Shown here: in pieces, positions 56,912 to 64,000 of the stretch | Layout: each line of letters opens with the position of its first letter | Position numbering within the stretch: position 1 is the stretch's first letter | NCBI GenBank assembly: GCA_002335605.1 | Contig: BEDY01000001.1 | Coordinates: 3,844,001 to 3,908,000, forward strand | Direction of reading: 5' to 3' | Length of the DNA stretch: 64,000 bases | From: Prillingera fragicola | Lineage: Eukaryota; Basidiomycota; Tremellomycetes; Trichosporonales; Trichosporonaceae | Notes under the pieces: generated by a model | Seen by the model: the letters and a program-made list of their open reading frames with translations, nothing else | The model's database searches: none | Told to the model about the DNA's origin: nothing | Translations under genes and position numbers: made by a program

Positions 56912-58306
56912 GCGTGTGGGCTGTAACGCCGCTCTGCGGCTGTAGAGTTTATGCATGCAGTATGGTCACGAGGGTGGGTGGTGATGGTGGTAATGTTGCG
57001 ATAATGAATTGTAAGGGGAAAGTGGACACTGCAGGGGGGTATAGGGGTAAGCGTCGTGCATGGTGTTTCAACTCGTCTCGTCAGCCCAAACAACCACCAT
57101 CATGAACAGGTCTGTCGACACCGGCCGGTGTATGCATGCCTGCACGCCAACTAGTGGCTTACGGCACTACAGCCATTTTGAATGTTTACACCAAGGTGTC
57201 GTCCGCTCCCAAACTTGGCAACTCGTATTGATGTCCACCTGTCCGTCTCGCTCGACTGCTCGTTCGAGAAGTAGCAGAAACATTCCCCAGCAGTCCAAAC
57301 ATTGCCCCCGGACCGGCGGAAAGAAGGGCGGCGCACTCGCGCACGGCCCACGACAGCCGGCATCTGGCGAGTTGATCCGGTTTGGTGTACCGATGTTTAT
57401 GCGCACCAAAGTGCAGCCTGCGTACGCCCACCCCTCTCGCCTTGAGGCACGCCGGTGGGTGCTGCCGGTGCTTGGCTGTGACGGCTCATGCCGCTGCTTG
57501 CATTCCATGCATATGGTCGTCTGGGTCCAGGATCCTGTGCCGGGGTGCGACGGGGTGGGTGCGAGGTGGTGGTCTGGCAGGCAGCAAGAGGAGCAAGAAG
57601 AATCAAGGCTGCGGGTACCTAGTGGCCCATCCTGAACCAAACCGACGGCCCGGCAGTACCTCAAGCCACAGGGTAAAATACAAAGTATTAGAATACATTT
57701 ACTAATATCATTGCAAGGATGTTTGTATTGGCACGCGACAGTTTGTAATAAAACAATTACTTCCGCTAATCAATCACACGGAAGCAAACATACCCCGCAT
57801 TCCCCACATGCTCGCCTCCTTCTGCCTGGCACCCAAACAATCAACATGAACACAAGTTGCAGTCCTCTACACAACCTTTGGATCAAGCAAACGCAGCAGC
57901 AGCAGCAACTCCTCCTCCTCTCCCCTTCCCACTCCCTTCATCCCTATTCCCTCTTCCCACATACCCTCCCCTGCATACACACCTCCCTTTTAATTCCTCT
58001 AATAGTCGTGCTCTCGCCATCTCATTGGCCTCCACTCTCCTTAAAGTTTCGGTAAACAACACAGTGAGCACCCACAACATACTCTCCAAAGCAGTGGCTC
58101 ACGTACAATCCTCTTGCGATTTGTCGGATCACCTCACCTCGTCTCCCCCGCGCGCTCTTGCTCTGCACACGCCAGAACGAACCCGCAAAAACCCCGCACC
58201 CACAGCGTAAACAAGCATCACAGCCCTTCCCCATCGGATACTCCCAACCCAACACTCATTCCCACGGCACGCCCAACTTCGAGCATCACACACAACAGCA
58301 TCCAGC
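56912..58306. other. Long intergenic region
   Basis: 1.4 kb between U2AF and CKS1, both on the plus strand. A pyrimidine-rich segment with CAG/CTC microsatellite (57888-57925) precedes CKS1. Several long frames on both strands (for example 57060-57635) lack domains and splice support. Confidence 0.5.
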
Positions 58307-59102
58307 ATGTCCAAGAAACAGTTTACCGCCGAGGAGAAGCGCCGGGCGATTGAGCAGTTTCACGAAAAGATCAACTACAGCCCGCGATACTCTGGTAAGC
58401 CCATTGCTCAACGGCGGCATTGTGCGACAGCGTGCTGACGTCCGCAGATGACGAGTGGGAGTACCGGTGAGACAAATCACGGCTATGATGGGTGCTGTGC
58501 TGACCAATGCCTCTTTGTGTTTGCTGTTGTGCGCTGCAGTCATGTTATTGTGAGTGTTGGTGCAATGTTTGGTCCGGGGTCCGTGTGGCGCCACGGTGGC
58601 TTCGACGTGGGCAAGGGTGGCAGTACTACTGTCAGCCGACTAATGCGTGCACTGTCGATGGCACGAGCAGGCCAAGTGGCAGAGGCGCTCGTGCACCATG
58701 CATAGCCTGCAATGCGGCGCTGGCCTGTTGTCCCCAACTCTGCATGGGCCATTGCTAACGCTGCAGCTTCCCAAGCCCCTCGCCAAGTTTGTGCCTACGG
58801 GCGTGCTCGCTGAGGATGTCTGGCGCGGACTCGGCATCAGGCAGAGTCCTGGATGGGAGATGTACATGCGTCATGAGCCCGTGAGTATGGGCGAGAGGTG
58901 CAATGTCTCGTTGGTGGTGGTGTCAATCATCACGCCCCAGCTGCTCAGTAACACAACGACAGTCTAGCATCTCTCATAACTGCCGCCTGCAATGCTGACG
59001 GTCCAGGAACCCCACGTCCTCCTCTTCCGCCGGCCAAAGAACTTTGACCAGCTCCACCCTCCCCTGGGCGGCGGCGGCCGCATCGCCAACATGGCCAAGT
59101 AG
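58307..59102 (+). CDS. CKS1: CKS1, cyclin-dependent kinase regulatory subunit, 108 aa
   Basis: Exons 58307-58394, 58448-58466 (19 nt), 58540-58549 (10 nt), 58767-58880 and 59007-59102; introns 53, 73, 217, 126 nt; phases agree. The whole CKS signature is there: YSPRYSDDEWEYRHVILPK, LAEDVWRGLGIRQSPGWEMY, and HEPEPHVLLFRR. CKS1 binds Cdk1 and docks phosphorylated substrates. The short Gly-rich C-terminal tail is normal. Exons 2 and 3 together code for only nine or ten residues, which sit in the most conserved part. Confidence 0.95.
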
Positions 59103-60419
59103 GACATGGACGATCCATGGTGTCGTGGTTCAGCGCGCGCTCCACACCCGGCAGCCCGGGCATGTGGAGCGTAGAGCTGGCGCCGCGAGACGGAACAATC
59201 CCGCGCGCCGCGGGGACCAAACAGCGGAGGAGAGAGCGGCAGAGGCAACGGGGCGTACAGCTTTTCGATTATAGTATATGGGCACACGCACGGCGCAGCA
59301 GCGAGAGTACCCTGCATAGGCTGGTGTGATATCAATGCATGGCGATGCGGTTTACGCGGCGGAGGCAACGGTGCGCCAAGGTGCCACGGTTGCGTCGTGT
59401 TCACTCGAGTCGCCACGAGGCTTCTCGCCCGCCATCCCGGCCGGTACAACATGGAAATGTGGGTCGTGTGAGCGACGACCAGCTGGCATTCTGTTAGGCG
59501 ACATAAGTGTATGACGCATTTCCATTGCAAGTGCTGGCTGGAGACTGTCTGAAGTTCATCTGTGGTCCATTTGGCCGTGGCCCATGGCCATCCCTCAGAG
59601 ATGCAAGATACTTGAACGTGGGATTTTCGTCACTCCAAAGCTGAGGGCTGTTGGGTACGAGATACTGCTGAGCTCGATCCTGTGGCGCGTGCATAGCAGC
59701 TTATGAACGTACAAAATGAAAGCAATTGCTGAAACAACGTCACTGAAGAGTTGGTAATGAAGAGTACGCAGATAGGTTTGTAGGAATGGCTTTTGAACTC
59801 CTTGCTGAGAGGACTGCGGGCGTGCTCGACAGCCGCAGGGACCCAGAATCTCCCCACCTGACCAGGTTCGAAATGGTTCGTCTTGTTGCTCGGACATGTG
59901 GGACATACTCTGCGTGACTAGCGTGCGGATAAATTAATGTGCCACAAAAGTTGGGCACTTGTATGTTCGTGTGATAGGTGGGAAAGCCGCCCCACAGACC
60001 TGACTCCTCCAATACATGGTGACCAGATGCAGGGCAGTTACGAGCCTCTGAGGGAAAGCCATACAATGTGTACGAATGAGAATCGTGCCACATTTTAATT
60101 AATATTATTTCGCTTGCTGTCTTCCAATGCCCTCTGCCAATATGGCGTCTCAGTCATGCTTTTCCACACTCACTCTGGCGGCAAGCATCTATTTTGCTGG
60201 GTGCTTGCACCGACAGGCTGCCATTGGGCTCTTCACGCGTCGCCTACGCCTGTGCCCTACGTCTCGACATTTGCAAGCGTCGATAGCCTCCGCAATCCCG
60301 GAACCAAACAAACCCACCACCTCTCTCCAAAGACGTTTGTTCAGCCGGCACCGTCGCTCATTGTCTTGCTTGCGCACTGCACCTTGACCAGCAAGGTCTG
60401 CATGCCAACAAAAAGAGAA
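59103..60419. other. Long intergenic region
   Basis: 1.3 kb with no supported gene. Minus-strand frames at 59595-59906 and 59740-60093 overlap each other and have no domain. The 3' flank of CKS1 lies at the left. Confidence 0.5.
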
Positions 60420-60507
60420 TGACGTTTGGCGGGGTCGAACCGCCGACCTTTCGCGAGAGTTCACAGCGATGTGAAGCGAATGCTCTAACCAACTGAGCTA
60501 AAATGCC
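60420..60507 (-). tRNA. tRNA-Val(CAC) with 14-nt intron
   Basis: Acceptor GGCATTT/AAACGTC (one A-C mismatch), D arm GCTC-AGTTGGTTA-GAGC, anticodon stem TTCGC/GCGAA with loop TTCACA and C, 14-nt intron that contains TGTGAA (complementary to the anticodon loop), T arm GGCGG-TTCGACC-CCGCC. T-rich downstream sequence. Confidence 0.88.
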
Positions 60508-60694
60508 GCGTTTTCCAACGATGGGGGGCGCACAGAGGGCGCACAGAGGGGGACTGCAACAGTGAGTGCAACAGTGTCCAGTACGTCCAGTGAGTGGTGG
60601 TGAGATCTCATGGAGGCCAAGACGACACAGGCTCGGCTGACCTCCTGTACTGTAATGGGGCTCTGACACGTTCACGGCATTCCATTCAGACTGT

Positions 60695-62727
60695 CTAAAA
60701 GCAGATAATGTATCGTTGTTCATCAGTGGTGATGTAAATGTGTTCGACATCGGCGTGTACCTTGATCCATGCGTGTTCCGTGGACTTGACGGCAATCGGA
60801 GCCGCAACGCCTCGCCGAGATAAGCGCAGCTTGTCGCTGAGGCCAAAGAACGGCGAGTGCGCGGCGGCTGGCCGGTCTGGGCCGCCGGGCTCGTCGCTGA
60901 TGGTGTCCTCCCGACGGGACCAGTCGTGTGCCGGACCGATAATGCTTGCTGCGGCAGGTGTAGGATCTTCAGAGGACGGGGGCGGGTGGCGTGAGCCGTA
61001 TGGATGGAAGTGGCGACCTTGATCGCTCGAATAGTTTGCGACATGGATTTTGTGGTTGCCTTGATTCGTGCTAGCTATGCACACGGCGTTGAACCCGCAC
61101 ATGCCCACGCCAGTTCTGCAATCTTCTGGGAATGATACCCAGTCCATCCCGCCTTGGCATCCTTCCCATGACTGCACGCCGTACCCATTGGCGAATGAGG
61201 TCAGCAAAGTAGGGGCGGACACGACCGCCATATGGGATCCAGTATCATAGTAATCGTCCAATTTGAATGCGATTAGCGGCCCGGCCGTTGGTTGAGTTGG
61301 GTACAGGCCGGGGGTGTCGCTCTTAGAAAAAGAGGCGACGAATAGGGAGCCAATCGTGTCTGGAGGCACCGGGGAACCAGACTGTTGCCAGACTGTGTCA
61401 GGCGACAATATATCGCACACGAGGTATTTGAGGGATTCGTGTTGGTATTCCTCCTCAGCTGAGTCGCTTTCGTAATCCTCTTCGTTTTCGCTGTGGCTTT
61501 CGTTGTCCTCTGCAGAGGGATCTCCGTTCTCAGAGCAGTCGCTCGTTCCATTGCCTGCACTCAACCCTTTGGCGTCATTGATGACGGCGTTGTTTTGAGC
61601 GCCGCTGTCCCCGAGCCCGTGCTCGCCATCTTCCACTGCACCCTCTGCGGTAGCGCCGTCATTGACAGCATTTGGCGGGGACACCTCAACTTCGCCCGTG
61701 GGGGACACTGCCGCCGGGACGTCATTACCTGCGTTGTCGGGATTCGAGTCCCCGTGCGAAAACGCGTGGCGGTAGTAGAAATCATCAGCCGTCGTCATCT
61801 GTTGTACGAGTAATTCTGGCCCCAGAACCAGAAACTCGTCAATCTGGCTCTCTGTCAACCACCGCCCCGCCTCCCCTCGCTGTCCCGTCAGCCATGGCCG
61901 AACTCGCAACTTACCAAGACTTCGGTGCCATTTCGCCAGTTCCACAAAGTGTAGGGAAAGCCGAAATCAGAGCCGCTGGCGAAAACAAGCAAAGCGCCGT
62001 CGGGGCCGAGTTTCACTCCGCACTTGAAGTAATCATATTCGTCAACGCCGAGACCCACACGTTCCATCTCGGCGGCAGACTCCCAATCATCGTCTGGAAC
62101 GATTGACAACACCGGGACGGTGGCCTCTGGGTGCGGCAGCGCCTCCGCTGGCGTGCCCGGTTTGGCGTCGGGGGGCTCGAGGGTGAGCAAGTGGATATTG
62201 AGCGTGACACGGGTGCGGGTAGGATTTGTCGCGAGTGGGGGGTCAAACTCCCAAGACGGCACTACCATGAGATTCTCAACGGGACAAGCTTCCCAGCACC
62301 GATAGTAAGGAAAGGGAGGAGTGGGGCAGCGAATATCGAGCACATCCAGGTCCTCAAAGGCGACTCCGTCGCGGAGAGGTTCTAGATCACGCAGCGTCCA
62401 GCCAAACGCCTTTATTTGCGTGGTGCTCGGCGTGTCCTCGTCGAGTTGCAGCGCAACATGCGTGCCGTCCACGAACGTTTCGGAAAAAGCTTCCACCAAG
62501 CGGTCAAGGGCGGGCAAAGTCACGACAGCCTTGGGCGTCAGACGCGCCCAGTTGCGCTGCACGTCAATCATGCGTGCAAGAGCAGTGGGTGCCGGCCCAA
62601 AAAAGCCAGGATAGTAAGGCAGCGAGGCAGCGGTTCCGCGCAGGTGCAGTTGCAGCTCGGGGCTGTCCGAGACATAGTCATTGGCGGCCGTACATGTCTG
62701 CGCGGGTTAGACGGGGCTGCACGGGCA

Positions 62728-62758
<31 letters not shown>

Positions 62759-62883
62759 GGCAGGAAACGAACCGCGCTGACGGCCAGAATGTCTGGATAC
62801 TCGTCAAGGTTGCTGAGGACTTGAGCCAGGATGTGGCGGTAGCCTGGGGACTCGAAGAGGTCGGCAATGTTGCTGGATGCCAT
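60695..62883 (-). CDS. F-box-like protein with acidic insert, 682 aa
   Basis: Exons 62883-62773, 62697-61915 and 61849-60695; introns 75 and 65 nt; phases agree. The F-box runs over the first intron (YRHILAQVLSNLDEYPDILAVSA, then TCTAANDYV). A middle region with LPALDRLVEAFSETF and VALQL strands follows, then a long acidic Ser/Glu/Asp-rich insert (about residues 340-440), then a globular-looking C-terminus (VCDILSPDTVWQQSG, CGFNAVCIAST, WIKVHADVEHIYITTDEQ). It differs in plan from the F-box cluster at the left end. The first intron carries a 23-nt homopolymer. Confidence 0.65.
62731..62753 (+). repeat. Homopolymer of 23 G inside an F-box gene intron
   Basis: 23 consecutive G on the plus strand (C on the sense strand of the host gene), between donor and branch site of the 75-nt intron 62698-62772. 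Length may be misread in sequencing. Confidence 0.85.
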
Positions 62884-63411
62884 CGGGGGCGGGCAGAAGA
62901 CGAGCGCAGCAAGTGAGCGTTGATCACAAGTTCAGAGAGAGAGAGACGCGATGCTGTCTACGTGCTCGTCGTCACAAGTTGAGAGAGAGAGAGAGAGAGA
63001 GACGCGATGCCGTCTGCGTGTTCGTCCTGGAGCTGCGACGGGTGACCATGGGGCATTGCGGCCACATGAGCCCGTCATTCTCACACGCCAGGGCAAGACC
63101 CGTTGGCAAGGCACATTTGCATGTGTTGCCTTGCAGTGGCTGTGCTGACCTTGAAGCTGGGGTTACAGTACGTTCGCTGCCGACACGCTGTTCAGCTCTG
63201 TGGAGCATGCCACCATTCGTTGGGCGAAGGCTCGAGGATAGCTGCTAGATCATTGTATCGGGGCACAATGGGCAGTCTGGAATGAAGAAACAAGTAAACA
63301 ACCAAGGCGCGTCCAAGGCGCGTCTATCGTTAGTCACCGACGCCCTACAGAGGAACCACGCTGGCCTACGCCCCACTCAGAGGGAACCACGCTGCGACCA
63401 AAAATATGATA
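62884..63411. other. Intergenic with duplicated GA microsatellite
   Basis: Upstream of the F-box gene at 62883. A segment of about 45-55 bp (CACAAGTT, GA run, GACGCGATGC) is repeated at about 62926-62971 and 62972-63025. No gene. Confidence 0.55.
62926..63025. repeat. Tandem duplication with GA runs
   Basis: Two copies of CACAAGTT, GA-repeat, GACGCGATGC, GTCT, CGTG, TCGT; the GA run is expanded in the second copy. Confidence 0.6.
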
Positions 63412-63510
63412 GGGACTATGGTGTAGTGGTAGCATTTCCGCTTTGGGTGTTTCGTCGGTTTCCGATGTCCAGTGTGCGGACGGTCTAGGGTTCAATCCCC
63501 TATTGTCCCC
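63412..63510 (+). tRNA. tRNA-Pro(TGG) with 27-nt intron
   Basis: Acceptor GGGACTA/TTGTCCC (one mismatch), D arm GTGTAGTGGTAGC, anticodon stem TCCGC/GCGGA with loop TTTGGG and T, 27-nt intron containing TCCA, T arm TAGGG-TTCAATC-CCCTA, discriminator C. Confidence 0.88.
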
Positions 63511-63914
63511 TGGTTTCGACCAGTTTACCTCTTTCTTTTTGCGACGAGGCCATTCTGGCTTTCGTCAACGTTGCTGCCCCCCGCCTGCCCCCCAGGTCTG
63601 CCGACTTCTAAACTCATCCAGCTCATTCCAGCCTTCGTCAACGTTGCTGCCCCCTCCAGGTCTGTGAAACACATCAAGCTGCTTGATGCCTGCAAGAGCG
63701 TGCATGCGGCGACCGCACAAGCGGAAAATCACCGCATGACCCTTTATCACCATTATCAGTGCACAATTGCCGGCCAGCTCATATACTACTGATGCACTCC
63801 TGACATCACAGACTAATGCTATCCTGTTGCTACTTCACTCGGCTTTAACAGCCGCGACAAATTGTTCTACGACAAGGGGTCGCGAACCGCCGTCGCACGC
63901 GAATGCGCGCGGGT
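63511..63914. other. Intergenic
   Basis: Contains an imperfect repeat of CGTCAACGTTGCTGCCCCC (63565-63583 and 63637-63655). No gene seen. Confidence 0.5.
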
Positions 63915-64000
63915 TTAGAGGCGGTCGACGTTGCCAAGGTCGGAGCAAGCCTCCTTGACACGGGGGACAAGGGTCTTCTCGCCCTCGCGGATCCAGACAC
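63915..64000 (-). CDS. C-terminal fragment of an unidentified gene
   Basis: Sense reading from the window edge gives VWIREGEKTLVPRVKEACSD, then LGNVDRL and TAA at 63917-63915. Codon use matches neighbouring real genes. The tail is too short to name a family. Confidence 0.6.
   Translation of the reverse strand, partial: VWIREGEKTLVPRVKEACSDLGNVDRL

Noticed and set aside
57060..57664. Frames of 165-191 codons on both strands
   Set aside because: Overlap each other, no recognisable motif, no intron pattern.
59595..60093. Two overlapping minus-strand frames (103 and 117 codons)
   Set aside because: Mutually exclusive frames, no domain and no splice logic.
1..64000. CRISPR arrays, insertion sequences, LTRs, telomere repeats
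   Set aside because: None seen; no regularly spaced short repeats, transposase or reverse-transcriptase motifs, and no TTAGGG-type arrays.

Overview
The window reads as nuclear DNA of a GC-rich basidiomycete yeast. Genes are dense on both strands and carry many very short introns (mostly 33-75 nt, GTRNGY donors, CTRAY branch sites, YAG acceptors). tRNA genes have introns, and the housekeeping set is eukaryotic: ERMES subunit MMM1, metaxin/SAM37, LUC7, U2AF large subunit, URM1, deoxyhypusine hydroxylase, SelO, PLAA/Doa1, eIF2D, BCKDH E1-beta, Erv41 and CKS1. The gene style fits Tremellomycetes, perhaps Trichosporonales; that placement is inference. Exon models were built by hand from splice signals and checked for reading-frame phase across every junction.

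Layout. 0-8.6 kb is an accessory block: five F-box-type genes, three with disabling lesions, plus a gene with a ubiquitin-like C-terminal domain. 9.9-14.6 kb holds a sugar transporter, a PaaI-type thioesterase and complex I subunit NDUFA2. 15.0-16.9 kb holds a BTB-like gene, its broken paralogue and two tRNAs. 17.0-19.4 kb is a tandem array of five tiny Cys-containing two-exon genes; a sixth member lies alone at 27.8-28.05 kb. From 19.6 kb on the content is mostly core: LUC7, metaxin, MMM1, an unknown gene, deoxyhypusine hydroxylase, SelO, PLAA/Doa1, a large HSL-type hydrolase, eIF2D, an NDUFAF8-like CX9C protein, a SUMO-like protein, URM1, an RVS167-type BAR-SH3 protein, a 3-hydroxyacyl-CoA dehydrogenase, Erv41, BCKDH E1-beta, an NmrA-like protein, U2AF65 and CKS1. 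The right edge has an F-box gene, two more tRNAs and the 3' end of an unidentified gene.

The best candidate for something undescribed is the six-member family of 55-68 aa proteins. All six share the pattern Y-x-I-x(3)-N-x(2)-L-x-C in exon 1, a phase-1 intron at the same site, and G-C-x(11)-C-x2-C in exon 2. They differ largely by synonymous changes in the conserved parts, and both family loci lie beside identical tRNA-Gly(GCC) genes. Second-tier items are a divergent SUMO-like protein with an internal di-glycine next to URM1, the decaying F-box/BTB block, a LUC7 last intron whose retention would remove the RS tail, and a 23-nt homopolymer inside an F-box gene intron.
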